The notes under the pieces are model-generated. The model made no database searches and was not told the DNA's origin. It was given only the letters and a program-made list of their open reading frames with translations. A DNA stretch of 64,000 bases, taken from an uncultured Lachnospiraceae bacterium (GTDB taxonomy: Bacteria; Bacillota; Clostridia; Lachnospirales; Lachnospiraceae). Of this stretch, positions 8,396-17,715 are shown one piece after another (positions within the stretch are counted from its first letter, which is position 1; every line of letters starts with the position of its first letter). The DNA lies in the NCBI GenBank assembly GCA_947628225.1, contig CANQYY010000011.1, positions 1 through 64,000 on the forward strand. Direction: 5' to 3'. Made by a program: the position numbers and the translations under genes.

Positions 8396-8419
8396 ATTGT
8401 AAAAAACATAGGATATCGC

Positions 8420-9796
8420 TTATGATTCCTTTAAATATTTCTCATTTGCGGCAAGGATCTGCTTCATCGCTTCCGGTCCCGGCGCCCCTATCGTATTCCG
8501 CTTTTCTACACAGGTTTTCATAGAAATCGCCTCGTAAATATCTTCTTGGAAGACAGGGGAGAGTTTTTTATACTCCTCCAGCGGGAGCTCGTCCAGAGAA
8601 AGGTTTCGTTCAAGGCAAAGCAGTACCAGTTGTCCGATAATGCCGTGGGCATCGCGGAAGGGGACGCCGTGGTTTACCAGATAATCGGCAGCATCCGTAG
8701 CGTTGGTAAAGCCGTGCTTAGCGCTGTCCTCCATAACCTCGGTATGGAATTTCATAGTGTCGAGCATTCCGGTAAAAAGAGCCAGACAGCCCTTTACGGT
8801 ATCGATAGCATCAAAGGTCAGTTCCTTGTCCTCCTGCATATCCTTGTTGTATGCTAAAGGAAGTCCTTTCATTGTCGTCAAAAGAGAAATCAGGGCGCCG
8901 TATACCCGCCCGGTTTTTCCTCTGACCAATTCGGCAATGTCCGGATTTTTTTTCTGCGGCATAATACTGGAACCGGTAGAATAAGAGTCGTCCATTTCAA
9001 TAAAACGGTATTCATTGGAATTCCACAAAATAATTTCCTCACAAAAACGGCTCAGGTGCATCATGATCGTAGACATGGCGCTGAGAAGTTCAATCAGATA
9101 GTCCCGGTCCGACACGGAATCCATACTGTTAAAAGTAGGCCCGTCAAATTTTAACAGAGAGGAGGTATAATCCCTGTCTAAAGGATACGTAGTCCCGGCG
9201 AGGGCTCCGGCTCCCAACGGACAGTAATTCATCCGGTCGTATATGTCCCGCAGACGGCTGCGATCCCGGCGAAACATTTCAAAATAGGCGCCAAAGTGAT
9301 GCGCCAGTGTCACCGGCTGCGCTTTCTGCAAATGGGTAAAGCCCGGCATATAGGTTTCTATATTTTCTGCCATGATTCGATGGATTACCAGCATAAGCTC
9401 TTTCAATAAATCATTGATGGCAATAATCTCATCCCGCGTATACAACTTCATATCCAGCGCTACCTGGTCGTTGCGGCTGCGCCCGGTGTGGAGTTTCTTG
9501 CCGGGTTCGCCAATCCGCTCAATGAGGGTTGTTTCCACAAAGCTATGGATATCCTCGTGTTCATCGGTAATGATGAGTGTCCCGTTTTCTATATCCGTTA
9601 AAATTCCTTTCAGGGCTTCGATTATAGTGTCCTTTTCCGCCGCGGAAAGGATATGCTGTTTTTCCAACATTGTGACGTGGGCGATGCTCCCCAGTATATC
9701 CTGTTTGTAAAACTTTTGGTCATAAGAAATAGAAGCGTTAAAATTATGCACGAGCCGGTTAGTTTCTTTCGTAAATCTTCCTCCCCAGAGTTTCAT
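8420..9796 (-). CDS. argH: Argininosuccinate lyase
   Basis: 458 residues, the usual length. It opens with MKLWGGRFTKETN and carries the fumarase-superfamily signature GSSIMPQKKNPD. TGRSRNDQVALDM and FTHLQKAQPVTLAHH are the other two conserved regions that build the active site. The enzyme cleaves argininosuccinate to arginine and fumarate in the cytoplasm, the last step of arginine synthesis. argF (33137) is also in the window but far away, and argG is not present, so the pathway is scattered. It is transcribed alone on the minus strand. Confidence 0.96.
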   Translation of the reverse strand: MKLWGGRFTKETNRLVHNFNASISYDQKFYKQDILGSIAHVTMLEKQHILSAAEKDTIIEALKGILTDIENGTLIITDEHEDIHSFVETTLIERIGEPGKKLHTGRSRNDQVALDMKLYTRDEIIAINDLLKELMLVIHRIMAENIETYMPGFTHLQKAQPVTLAHHFGAYFEMFRRDRSRLRDIYDRMNYCPLGAGALAGTTYPLDRDYTSSLLKFDGPTFNSMDSVSDRDYLIELLSAMSTIMMHLSRFCEEIILWNSNEYRFIEMDDSYSTGSSIMPQKKNPDIAELVRGKTGRVYGALISLLTTMKGLPLAYNKDMQEDKELTFDAIDTVKGCLALFTGMLDTMKFHTEVMEDSAKHGFTNATDAADYLVNHGVPFRDAHGIIGQLVLLCLERNLSLDELPLEEYKKLSPVFQEDIYEAISMKTCVEKRNTIGAPGPEAMKQILAANEKYLKES

Positions 9797-9910
9797 TGTT
9801 TTCCTCCATTCTGCTGTTTTTTTGACGACGCTTCCTTTGCCGGAAGATACCTGTCAGTGTGATTACTAAAAATTATAGTATCATTTCCATGAAAAATCTG
9901 CAACTGCAAA

Positions 9911-9939
9911 TTGACCGCAGAAAAAGAAAGTGATAAAAT
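9911..9939 (+). promoter_or_regulatory. Sigma-A-type promoter upstream of CPBP protease
   Basis: TTGACC (9911-9916), 17-bp spacer, TAAAAT (9934-9939), about 50 bp before the start codon. Confidence 0.55.
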
Positions 9940-9991
9940 GATAAGAATAACACAGAGTGATTAGCGATAAAAATTTTGAATGGAGATTAAC

Positions 9992-10879
9992 ATGAAGCAA
10001 AAGCTGAAATCACTTGCCTGGGTGGCTCTCTATATGCTGATTGCCGTCGGCAGCCAGTTGGTATTGGGCATCGCGCTGGGCATGATTATTTTCAAAATAG
10101 CGGCGGTAACGGGGATCGCAGGCAATTCAGAAGGGCTGCAGAAACTTATAGAGCAGGCTTCCGAATTTATTTCCGGGGGACTGCCTCTTATTGTACTAAG
10201 CGGGGCGGTAGAGCTGGTATTGCTCGGCTGTTTCGGTCCCTGGTATTATTTCCGGGAGAAAAGGTACGGGTTCCGTCCCTGCTACCGGAAGTCATTTTCG
10301 GTAAAAAACGTGCTGCGCATTGTGGGAATCGGTTTTTTTGGACAGTATCTCATAAGTCTTATAATAGCACTGGTTTATATGGTATTGCCGGAGATATTCA
10401 AAAGTTATGAAACATTAGTGGAAAATTTTGATATCAGCAACGGTCCTCCTCTTTTGATGATATTTTTTGTCTGCCTGCTTGGTCCGTTAGCGGAGGAAGT
10501 CGTATTCCGCGGGATGATATATGGCAGGCTGCGCCGGGCATTTTCCCTGGTTCCCTCCATGCTGATATCGGCATTGCTGTTCGGGATATACCATGGAAAT
10601 TGGGTGCAGGGGATTTATGCCAGTGTATTTGGGATGATCCTTGCCTATGTCTATGAAAAAACGCAGACGATATGGGGCAGCTTCCTGCTCCACGCCGTGT
10701 TTAATCTCAGTTCCTATATCATCGGGCATATGGAAGGCGCCATGGAAAATGTCGGCTGGGATATCCCGACATGGGCGGTCTTTTTATTCTATGTGATAAG
10801 CGCCGTTATTGTCGCCCTTTTGCTCCGTCAGTTCCGGACAGAACCGGGGGAACAGAACGTAGAAAAGAATGGAGAATAA
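9992..10879 (+). CDS. CPBP-family intramembrane metalloprotease
   Basis: 295 residues with about eight hydrophobic segments. The three CPBP (Rce1/Abi) motifs are present: EEVVFRG (the EExxxR zinc/catalytic motif), a histidine in YHGNWVQG, and HAVFN. They form the buried zinc site of this membrane protease family, which in bacteria is linked to bacteriocin self-immunity or prenyl-protein processing. The substrate is unknown. The ATG at 9992 follows GGAGAT; an in-frame ATG at 9980 is too close to that site. The gene ends 1 bp before the aminotransferase start, so the two form an operon. Confidence 0.88.
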   Translation: MKQKLKSLAWVALYMLIAVGSQLVLGIALGMIIFKIAAVTGIAGNSEGLQKLIEQASEFISGGLPLIVLSGAVELVLLGCFGPWYYFREKRYGFRPCYRKSFSVKNVLRIVGIGFFGQYLISLIIALVYMVLPEIFKSYETLVENFDISNGPPLLMIFFVCLLGPLAEEVVFRGMIYGRLRRAFSLVPSMLISALLFGIYHGNWVQGIYASVFGMILAYVYEKTQTIWGSFLLHAVFNLSSYIIGHMEGAMENVGWDIPTWAVFLFYVISAVIVALLLRQFRTEPGEQNVEKNGE

Positions 10880-10880
10880 C

Positions 10881-12101
10881 ATGAAAACCTTTGCAAAGTC
10901 AGAAAAATTACACGGAGTATGTTATGATGTGCGGGGACCCGTACTGGATGAGGCAAACGCCATGAAGCGCCGGGGGATGGAGATTTTACAGTTAAATATC
11001 GGAAACCCCGCTCCTTTCGGTTTTACGGCGCCGTCCTGGATTACCGACGCCGTCCGCAAAACGCTGGAGGATCCGATGAGCCAGGGGTACAGTGAATCCA
11101 ACGGCATTTTATCGGCGCGAAGGGCGATTAAGGAGTATCACGAAACCAAGGGCCTGCCTAATGTAGAGTTGGAGAATATTTATATAGGGAACGGCGTCAG
11201 TGAGATGATCTCCATGGCGATGCAGGGACTATTAAATAATGGGGACGAAATACTGATCCCGGCTCCGGATTATCCTCTGTGGACGGCGGCGGCAAAGCTG
11301 GCGGGAGGAAATCCGGTGCACTATCTTTGCGATGAACAGTCAAACTGGTATCCGGATATAGCGGATATGGAAAAAAAGATAACCGGAAAAACAAAGGGAA
11401 TTGTCATAATCAATCCCAATAACCCCACCGGCTCCTTATACCCAACGGAAGTGTTGGAAAAAATTGTGGGGCTGGCGAGAAAATACGAACTGATTCTTTT
11501 TGCCGATGAAATTTATGACCGGCTGGTATTTGACGGAAAAAAACATACGTCCATAGCTTCTCTGGCGCCGGATCTTTTTTGCGTTACTTTCAACGGATTG
11601 TCAAAATCCGACAGGATAGCCGGGTATCGTAGCGGATGGATGGTGCTGAGCGGGGATTTAAGCAAGGGAGCGGGCTATATAGAAGGGCTCAATATGCTTT
11701 CTTCCATGCGTCTTTGCGCCAACGTGCTGGCGCAGTATGCCATAGAACCGGCGTTACAGAACCGGCCGGCGGTGGATCCGCTGCTTTTGCCGGGCGGCCG
11801 GCTGTACGAACAGAGAAAATGTATCTGCGAAGCCATTGGACAGGTGGATGGGCTGTCGGCGGTGCGCCCGGATGCCGCCTTTTACATATTTCCCAGAGTG
11901 GACGCTCTGCGCTTTGGCATCAAAGATGACGAACAGTTTGTGCTGGATTTCCTCCGCAAAGAGCAGGTTCTTCTTGTTCACGGCGGCGGCTTCAACTGGG
12001 AGAAGCCGGATCATTTTCGGATTGTATATCTGCCGGAGGTAGAAATCCTGAAGGAAGCCATGAGAAAAATGGAGCATTTTCTTGCCGAATATTCCTTTTA
12101 G
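10881..12101 (+). CDS. alaA: PLP-dependent alanine aminotransferase
   Basis: 406 residues of fold-type I, class I aminotransferase. NPNNPTGS and the lysine region NGLSKSDRIAGYRSGWM (Schiff-base Lys) are clear. The run GYIEGLNMLSSMRLCANVLA and the C-terminal VLLVHGGGFNWEKPDHFRIV match E. coli AlaA closely. The expected reaction is pyruvate plus glutamate to alanine plus 2-oxoglutarate. The start at 10881 is preceded by GGAGAATAAC, which overlaps the stop of the upstream gene; the upstream ATG at 10869 lacks this site. Confidence 0.88.
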   Translation: MKTFAKSEKLHGVCYDVRGPVLDEANAMKRRGMEILQLNIGNPAPFGFTAPSWITDAVRKTLEDPMSQGYSESNGILSARRAIKEYHETKGLPNVELENIYIGNGVSEMISMAMQGLLNNGDEILIPAPDYPLWTAAAKLAGGNPVHYLCDEQSNWYPDIADMEKKITGKTKGIVIINPNNPTGSLYPTEVLEKIVGLARKYELILFADEIYDRLVFDGKKHTSIASLAPDLFCVTFNGLSKSDRIAGYRSGWMVLSGDLSKGAGYIEGLNMLSSMRLCANVLAQYAIEPALQNRPAVDPLLLPGGRLYEQRKCICEAIGQVDGLSAVRPDAAFYIFPRVDALRFGIKDDEQFVLDFLRKEQVLLVHGGGFNWEKPDHFRIVYLPEVEILKEAMRKMEHFLAEYSF

Positions 12102-12115
12102 AGATCATGTATATC

Positions 12116-12144
12116 TTGATTTCTGATAAAATCTTTACTATAAT
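12116..12144 (+). promoter_or_regulatory. Sigma-A-type promoter of lytic transglycosylase gene
   Basis: TTGATT (12116-12121), 17-bp spacer, perfect TATAAT (12139-12144), 50 bp upstream of the start. Confidence 0.65.
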
Positions 12145-12194
12145 ATAAAATAAGAAAGACCGTAATAACATACAGGAAAGAAAGGAGTGAAAAG

Positions 12195-13034
12195 ATGTCT
12201 GCGCTGGTGGTAAACGATGTGACAGCATACCGCACAAATCAGGGTAAAATGGGAAAATCCCATCAATCCACCCGGACAACAATTACTCCTTTCCAAAAGG
12301 TGCTGGAAAAGGAAGAAAACAAGGTGTCCGGGGACACAGAGGCTTTTTCCGTAAAGAAAAAGGATACGTTTTCTGCGGCAAAGACAAAGGAAAACAGCGG
12401 CGGGGGAAAAGCAGAGGCTTCCCTTCCGGATATTTTCCGGCGCGCGTCAGAAAAATATGATGTTTCCTATGATTTTCTTGTTGCCGTGGCGAAAGCGGAA
12501 TCGGACTTTAATCCCAAAAGCCATTCCTCTGCCGGAGCAATGGGAATCATGCAGCTGATGCCGGAAAACTGCAAGGGACTGGGCGTAAAAGATCCATACG
12601 ATGCCGAGCAGAATATTATGGCGGCAGCGAAGCTTTTAAAAGCACATTTGAAAAAATTTGACGGGGATATTACACTGGCGGCAGCCGCCTACAATGCGGG
12701 AAGCGGGGCCGTGCAAAAATACAACGGAGTTCCTCCCTATAAAGAAACTCAGAATTATGTAAAAAAAATAGCGAAATACATGAAAGAGGGAGTGACAGTA
12801 CCGAATAAGAAAGTTACAGTCAATGCGACGGAAAGCTCCAATGGAAGCGGCGGCGCAGCCGGGACAAAGAAAAGTTCCGGGACAGGAACGTCGGGAATAG
12901 ATACCGGGAGTAAGGCTTCCGAGGCTGACTGGGAACAGGTAACGGTGTCAGTCGGCTCCGGTGATAATACGGTTACGATGACATATGGCGCCTACCTGAA
13001 ATATTTGGAATTGGGGACAACAGGAGTGGGATAA
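12195..13034 (+). CDS. Lytic transglycosylase (SLT domain)
   Basis: 279 residues. Residues about 78-190 are a soluble-lytic-transglycosylase domain: catalytic glutamate in AKAESDFNPKSHS, then GAMGIMQLMPENCKGLG and the AAAAYNAGSGAVQKYNG motif. It cleaves peptidoglycan between MurNAc and GlcNAc with 1,6-anhydro formation. No signal peptide is visible. The N-terminal 75 residues and the Ser/Gly/Thr-rich C-terminal tail look disordered. A leaderless SLT with this layout could be delivered by a flagellar-type exporter or act during cell-surface assembly; this is inference. AAGGAG precedes the ATG. Confidence 0.88.
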   Translation: MSALVVNDVTAYRTNQGKMGKSHQSTRTTITPFQKVLEKEENKVSGDTEAFSVKKKDTFSAAKTKENSGGGKAEASLPDIFRRASEKYDVSYDFLVAVAKAESDFNPKSHSSAGAMGIMQLMPENCKGLGVKDPYDAEQNIMAAAKLLKAHLKKFDGDITLAAAAYNAGSGAVQKYNGVPPYKETQNYVKKIAKYMKEGVTVPNKKVTVNATESSNGSGGAAGTKKSSGTGTSGIDTGSKASEADWEQVTVSVGSGDNTVTMTYGAYLKYLELGTTGVG

Positions 13035-13082
13035 CACAGATATAGTTTTAGCGCGGTAAAATAACATAAGGGGGGAAGGCAG

Positions 13083-13535
13083 ATGGCAGGAAGAAATCAA
13101 TTTTTGGAAGAAGAAAGCGAAAAGGAACCCTATATTATTACTTGTTCCGCCTGCTCCGGCGATATGTATTATAAAGGCAGCGGCCGATATTGTTGCGAGA
13201 AGTGCGGCAAAGAGTATTTGACAGATTTTGGGAAAATAAAGCGTTATCTGGAAGAAAATGGTCCTACCAATGCGATAATTATTTCCAATGAAACCGGTAT
13301 TAGCCGGCGGACCATTGGTAATTTTTTAAAAGAAGGAAGAATAGAGATTAAACCCGGAACAGAATCGATTCTTTATTGCGCTTCCTGTGGAGTCGCTATC
13401 CGGTCGGGTAAATATTGTGCTTCCTGTGAAAAACAACTGGCAAAGAATCATGGTAAGGGTGTTTATGCCGGCGGGAATCTTGACCGGCTGCAAAAAGGAG
13501 AGATGCGGTTTAATAAAAACAAAGCTAAAGAATAA
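13083..13535 (+). CDS. Double zinc-ribbon helix-turn-helix protein
   Basis: 150 residues. An N-terminal zinc ribbon (CSACSGDMYYKGSGRYCCEKCG) is followed by an HTH-like segment (NAIIISNETGISRRTIGNFL) and a second ribbon (CASCGVAIRSGKYCASC). The layout resembles the YvyF-like flagellar operon protein family of Firmicutes, which would fit the neighbouring transglycosylase, but no other flagellar gene is present. A single-stranded nucleic acid or DNA-binding role is likely. GGGGGAAGG precedes the ATG. Confidence 0.7.
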   Translation: MAGRNQFLEEESEKEPYIITCSACSGDMYYKGSGRYCCEKCGKEYLTDFGKIKRYLEENGPTNAIIISNETGISRRTIGNFLKEGRIEIKPGTESILYCASCGVAIRSGKYCASCEKQLAKNHGKGVYAGGNLDRLQKGEMRFNKNKAKE

Positions 13536-13563
13536 AACGCCTGTTTATTGTAACAGGCGTTTT
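13534..13563. terminator. Bidirectional terminator between convergent genes
   Basis: AAAACGCCTGTT (13534-13545) and AACAGGCGTTTT (13552-13563): a 12-bp perfect stem with a 6-nt loop. It overlaps the stop codon of the minus-strand gene. Confidence 0.8.
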
Positions 13564-14063
13564 ATGGTGTCCCGGTATAATTCTTCACTTGCCTCACGCC
13601 AGTTATTGCATATTTTTATGGCGTCCTCCTCAGACGAAACGGCTAAGGAGAGCGAAAAGGCAGTCTGATTTTTTTCCCGCAGGGTACAGGTGGCAAGATA
13701 GGAGCCGTCCGGTGTCATCCTGTAATCACTTATCAGAGAGGTTTCCTCTAGTATCTCATATTGATGCGCTTTCAGATATTCATTAATTTCCTGTTGTATT
13801 TCATAGGACAACTGATGCCCGAACAGATTCAGAGTTTCCCGTCCGGTCCGGCTCAGCTCGTAGTAAGCGAGATGATAGGTAGTATTCTCCCGGATCAATT
13901 CCGCCTCAAGAAGTTCCCCAAAGGCGTTCTGGACATTAAAATAGTTTGTATAACCATGGTCGATGATATAATCCGAGATAATCCCCAGAGGAAGGGGAGT
14001 GTCGACCCTGCTGAGGATATATAAAATAATTAATTTGTAAATGGTAATGGATTCCTCTGCCAT
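13545..14063 (-). CDS. DUF4364 family protein
   Basis: 172 residues (MAEESITIYKLIILYILSRV...). The N-terminal half reads as a winged helix (LGIISDYIIDHGYTNYFNVQNAFGELLEAE) and matches the DUF4364 family of Clostridia. The function is unknown, presumably transcriptional regulation. The ATG at 14063 is chosen because GGAGGA precedes it; an in-frame ATG 18 bp upstream lacks a site. The gene lies 14 bp downstream of the radical SAM gene on the same strand and ends inside the terminator hairpin. Confidence 0.8.
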   Translation of the reverse strand: MAEESITIYKLIILYILSRVDTPLPLGIISDYIIDHGYTNYFNVQNAFGELLEAELIRENTTYHLAYYELSRTGRETLNLFGHQLSYEIQQEINEYLKAHQYEILEETSLISDYRMTPDGSYLATCTLREKNQTAFSLSLAVSSEEDAIKICNNWREASEELYRDTIKRLLQ

Positions 14064-14077
14064 TTCTTTCCTCCTGT

Positions 14078-15043
14078 TCACTCAAAAGACCGGTAACGTC
14101 GGCATCCCTGCCAAATATGCTCCTCCTTTAATTTCCGGTGGAGAGAATTCAGCACATCCCGTTTTTTTCTGCTCCATTCCGGGGAGAGTAAAAGTTCTCC
14201 CGGCCCGTCGCCGGTAAGACGGTGAATTACCATATGCTCCGGCATGATGGAAATTGCCTCGCAGATCCAATTTAGATATTCTTCCTTTGTAAGGGTCTGA
14301 AAAATTCCCGCTTCATAATCTCTGGCTAAATCCGTACCCTTTAACACGTGAAGAAGCTGTAGTTTAATGCCGTCACAGCCGGACTGCCCCACATGATAAA
14401 CCGTGCGCAAAAAGTCTTCCTTTGTTTCAAAGGGAAGTCCGGCGATGACATGGGTCACCACCTCTAATCCCTTAGATTTCAATGATTCTACTGCTGTATC
14501 ATATACGTCGGTCGGATACCCCCGGCGAATATAATCCGCCGTTTTTTTATGAATGCTCTGCAATCCCAATTCCACCATGACTGGTTTTTTTTCATTACAT
14601 CTTTCCAGCAGATCCAGCACTTCGTCAGGAAGGCAGTCAGGACGCGTGGCGATGGAAAGCATTACTACCGCCGGATGGGACAGGGCTTCCTCATATAAAG
14701 GGGCTAAATAGGAAACCGGCGCATAGGTGTTGGTAAAGGATTGAAAGTAGGCAATAAATTTTTGACCGGTATGCTTTCTTGCAGTAAGTCCTGCGATTCC
14801 CTTGTTTATCTGCTGTGTTACAGATGTAGAAAGGGGAGCGGCAAAGTCCCCCGAACCATTCCCGCTGCAGAAGATACAGCCCCTCGTATCCAATGTGCCG
14901 TCCCGGTTGGGACAGGTCATGCCTCCCGCTAATGCTATTTTATATACTTTTTCTCCAAAACGCATTTTCATCTCATAATCCAGAGAGTGATAAGGCTTTC
15001 CATTTCTACTATGGTAGTCCCACGAAAAACAGTTACTATTCAT
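14078..15043 (-). CDS. Radical SAM protein, YhcC/YtqA (TIGR01212) family
   Basis: 321 residues. The iron-sulfur cluster motif is CPNRDGTLDTRGCIFC, the unusual long spacing of this family, followed by GNGSGDF. VELGLQSIHKKTADYIRRGY is the radical SAM beta4 region. Family members are [4Fe-4S]/SAM enzymes of unproven substrate. The start at 15043 overlaps the stop of the malic enzyme gene by 8 bp, so translation is probably coupled; an upstream ATG lying inside that gene was rejected. Confidence 0.88.
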   Translation of the reverse strand: MNSNCFSWDYHSRNGKPYHSLDYEMKMRFGEKVYKIALAGGMTCPNRDGTLDTRGCIFCSGNGSGDFAAPLSTSVTQQINKGIAGLTARKHTGQKFIAYFQSFTNTYAPVSYLAPLYEEALSHPAVVMLSIATRPDCLPDEVLDLLERCNEKKPVMVELGLQSIHKKTADYIRRGYPTDVYDTAVESLKSKGLEVVTHVIAGLPFETKEDFLRTVYHVGQSGCDGIKLQLLHVLKGTDLARDYEAGIFQTLTKEEYLNWICEAISIMPEHMVIHRLTGDGPGELLLSPEWSRKKRDVLNSLHRKLKEEHIWQGCRRYRSFE

Positions 15044-16190
15044 GGATATGTGCCTTGACGGCCTCGCTGACAGCCTCTGCCACGCGGGGGTCAAAGGCTT
15101 CCGGCATGATATTGTCTGCTGTCAGCTTATCTTCGGGAACCAGAGAAGCAATCGCCAGCGCCGCCGCCAGCTTCATTTCCTCTGTAATCTGGGAGGCGCG
15201 TCCCTCTAATGCTCCTTTAAAAATACCCGGGAAAGCAACTACATTATTGACCTGATTCGGGAAATCCGAGCGGCCGGTACCCACTACGGCAGCGCCTGCT
15301 TTTCTGGCAAGGTCAGGCATGATCTCGGGCACGGGATTTGCCATGGCAAATAAGATTCCATCGGGATTCATCGAAGCTACCATATCCTCTGTTACAATGC
15401 CCGGCGCAGAAACCCCTACAAAAATGTCAGCGCCGGCAAAGGCATCGGCAAGAGAGCCTTCTTTTTGCTCCGGATTGGTTACTTCCATCATTTCTTTCTG
15501 CATCCAGTTCAGATCCTTTGTTTTTTTACTCAGGATACCGGATTTATCACAGAGGGTAACATTTAAAAAGCCATAGTTTAACAGCAGCTTGCTGATGGCG
15601 ATGCCGGCGGAGCCGGCGCCGTTTACGATAACCCGGCAATCTTCCTTTTTCTTGCCCACTACCTTTAAGGCATTTATAATACCGGCAAGAACCACAATGG
15701 CGGTTCCGTGCTGGTCATCGTGGAATACAGGTATGTCTAAAAGCTCTTTCAGCCTTGATTCAATTTCAAAACACCGCGGAGCAGAAATGTCTTCCAGATT
15801 AATACCGCCAAAGGCGGGAGCGATATGGACCACTGTTTTGATAATTTCTTCGGTATCCTGTGTATCCAGACAGATAGGGAAGGCATTGACGCCGCCAAAC
15901 TCTTTAAACAGAACGGCTTTTCCTTCCATTACCGGCAGGGCGGCTTTAGCCCCGATATTGCCCAGGCCCAGTACGGCGCTTCCATCGGAAACGACAGCTA
16001 CGGTATTGGATTTTATTGTGTATTGGTAAACCTTTTCTTTTTCTTCCGCAATCACTTTACATGGTTCTGCCACGCCCGGCGTGTAGGTGACTGCCAGATC
16101 CTCTCTGGAATTTACCCGGCATTTGGGAGTGGTAGCAATCTTTCCTCCCCATTTTTCATGTAAAGCCAATGCTTGTTCTTGTAACGTCAT
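15036..16190 (-). CDS. NAD(P)-dependent malic enzyme
   Basis: 384 residues, the short bacterial type. YTPGVAEPCKVI near the N-terminus, VSDGSAVLGLGNIG, the metal-binding FHDDQHGTAIV, and the Rossmann motif VNGAGSAGIA are all present. It decarboxylates malate to pyruvate in the cytoplasm; the cofactor cannot be fixed from sequence alone. It is first in a three-gene minus-strand operon with the radical SAM and DUF4364 genes, downstream of a recognisable promoter. Confidence 0.94.
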   Translation of the reverse strand: MTLQEQALALHEKWGGKIATTPKCRVNSREDLAVTYTPGVAEPCKVIAEEKEKVYQYTIKSNTVAVVSDGSAVLGLGNIGAKAALPVMEGKAVLFKEFGGVNAFPICLDTQDTEEIIKTVVHIAPAFGGINLEDISAPRCFEIESRLKELLDIPVFHDDQHGTAIVVLAGIINALKVVGKKKEDCRVIVNGAGSAGIAISKLLLNYGFLNVTLCDKSGILSKKTKDLNWMQKEMMEVTNPEQKEGSLADAFAGADIFVGVSAPGIVTEDMVASMNPDGILFAMANPVPEIMPDLARKAGAAVVGTGRSDFPNQVNNVVAFPGIFKGALEGRASQITEEMKLAAALAIASLVPEDKLTADNIMPEAFDPRVAEAVSEAVKAHIHE

Positions 16191-16229
16191 TATCGTTTCA
16201 TCCTTTCCTAAAATGGCATATATGTGAAT

Positions 16230-16258
16230 ATCATACCATTTATAATAAGCAAAAACAA
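16230..16258 (-). promoter_or_regulatory. Promoter of malic enzyme operon
   Basis: On the minus strand TTGTTT (16258-16253), 17-bp spacer, TATGAT (16235-16230), about 40 bp before the ATG. It is back-to-back with the promoter at 16268. Confidence 0.55.
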
Positions 16259-16267
16259 CATTTTCCC

Positions 16268-16296
16268 TTGTAATTTTTTAATAAACTAGGTACAAT
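16268..16296 (+). promoter_or_regulatory. Promoter of UDP-sugar pyrophosphorylase gene
   Basis: TTGTAA (16268-16273), 17-bp spacer, TACAAT (16291-16296), followed by AAAGGAG and the ATG at 16330. Confidence 0.6.
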
Positions 16297-16329
16297 AAAC
16301 GTAATAAAAATGGCAAAGGAGTTGGAACA

Positions 16330-17556
16330 ATGACCTATGGGGAAGCGAAAAAAATGCTGTCTGCTGCCGGGCAGGAACATTTGTTGAAATATTATGACGA
16401 ATTGAGCGAAGAAAAACAGCAAAATCTTCTGGAACAGATCGAAAAACTGGATTTATCATTTTTGCAGTTAATCGGGGATAAAAAGGAAAAAACGGCAAAG
16501 GGCAGGCTGGAGCCTCTGGGGGCCGTCACGATAGGAGAGATTGAGGAAAAAAAGGACAGCTATGAGAAAACAGGGCTGAAAGCAGTCCGCGAAGGTAAAG
16601 TGGGAGCTGTGCTTTTAGCGGGCGGCCAGGGAACCCGGCTGGGATTGGATAAGCCGAAGGGAATGCTAAATGTAGGAGTGACAAAGGAGCTATACCTGTT
16701 TGAACAGCTGATTAATAATTTGAAGCAGGTGGTAGAAAAAGCAGGGGCATGGATTCCGCTTTTTATTATGACCAGTGAAAAGAACAATGCCGATACGACA
16801 GAATTTTTTGCCGCCCATGATTATTTCGGCTACGACAGGGAATTTGTCTTCTTTTTCATACAGGAAATGGCGCCCTCTGTCAGCTATGAGGGAAAAATAT
16901 ATATGGAAGAAAAGGATAAGATTGCCGCCTCTCCAAACGGAAACGGGGGCTGGTTTTCTTCTATGGCAAAGGCAGGGCTGCTGGATAAAGGAAAAGAGCT
17001 GGGCGTGGAATGGCTGAATGTTTTTGCCGTAGATAATGTGCTGCAAAAAATGGCAGATCCTGTTTTTGTAGGAGCCACGATAGATTCCGGCTGCGTGTGC
17101 GGCGCCAAGGTGGTGGCGAAGGCAGATCCGAATGAAAGAGTGGGCGTTTTGTGCAAGGAGGATGGCAAACCATCGATTGTAGAGTATTATGAAATGACAG
17201 AGGAAATAATCCATTCCAAGGATGAAAATGGGAAATTGCTGTATAATTATGGCGTTATCCTGAATTATCTGTTTGAAGTGGATACTTTGGTAAAAATCAT
17301 GAACCAAAATATGCCGGTGCATATAGTAGAAAAAAAGATCCCGTATCTGGATGAAAACGCCCGGCTGGTAAAACCGGAGGAGCCAAACGGTTATAAATTT
17401 GAAACGCTGATCTTAGATATGATTCATATGGTGGATAATTGCCTTTCTTTTGAGGTGGAACGGGAAAAGGAGTTTGCCCCGATCAAGAATCGGACCGGGG
17501 TGGATTCTCTGGATAGTGCAAGGGAACTGATGAAGAAAAACCATATTGAATTGTAG
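16330..17556 (+). CDS. UDP-N-acetylhexosamine/UDP-sugar pyrophosphorylase
   Basis: 408 residues of the UDPGP family. The nucleotide loop LLAGGQGTRLGLDKPKGM and the uridine/sugar contacts PNGNGGWFSSM and EYYEMTEE are clear. These residues resemble eukaryotic-type UDP-GlcNAc pyrophosphorylases (AGX-like). The reaction is UTP plus sugar-1-phosphate to UDP-sugar plus pyrophosphate, feeding cell-envelope synthesis. The preferred sugar is not decidable here. It stands alone between its own promoter and the rho promoter. Confidence 0.88.
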   Translation: MTYGEAKKMLSAAGQEHLLKYYDELSEEKQQNLLEQIEKLDLSFLQLIGDKKEKTAKGRLEPLGAVTIGEIEEKKDSYEKTGLKAVREGKVGAVLLAGGQGTRLGLDKPKGMLNVGVTKELYLFEQLINNLKQVVEKAGAWIPLFIMTSEKNNADTTEFFAAHDYFGYDREFVFFFIQEMAPSVSYEGKIYMEEKDKIAASPNGNGGWFSSMAKAGLLDKGKELGVEWLNVFAVDNVLQKMADPVFVGATIDSGCVCGAKVVAKADPNERVGVLCKEDGKPSIVEYYEMTEEIIHSKDENGKLLYNYGVILNYLFEVDTLVKIMNQNMPVHIVEKKIPYLDENARLVKPEEPNGYKFETLILDMIHMVDNCLSFEVEREKEFAPIKNRTGVDSLDSARELMKKNHIEL

Positions 17557-17570
17557 GCTGACAGACATAG

Positions 17571-17600
17571 TTGACAGCTTTATCATTCTTACGCTATAAT
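17571..17600 (+). promoter_or_regulatory. Consensus promoter upstream of rho
   Basis: TTGACA (17571-17576), 18-bp spacer, TATAAT (17595-17600): both hexamers are perfect. It leaves a leader of roughly 110 nt before the rho start. Confidence 0.75.
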
Positions 17601-17715
17601 AATGGCATCATAAAATCTTTTATATGTCAGATATATTTTGTCTTTACGATCAAATTTTTCCCACTCGCAATACGGTGATGGTAAAACCGGCAAGAAAGCA
17701 GAAAGGAAGTAAGGT

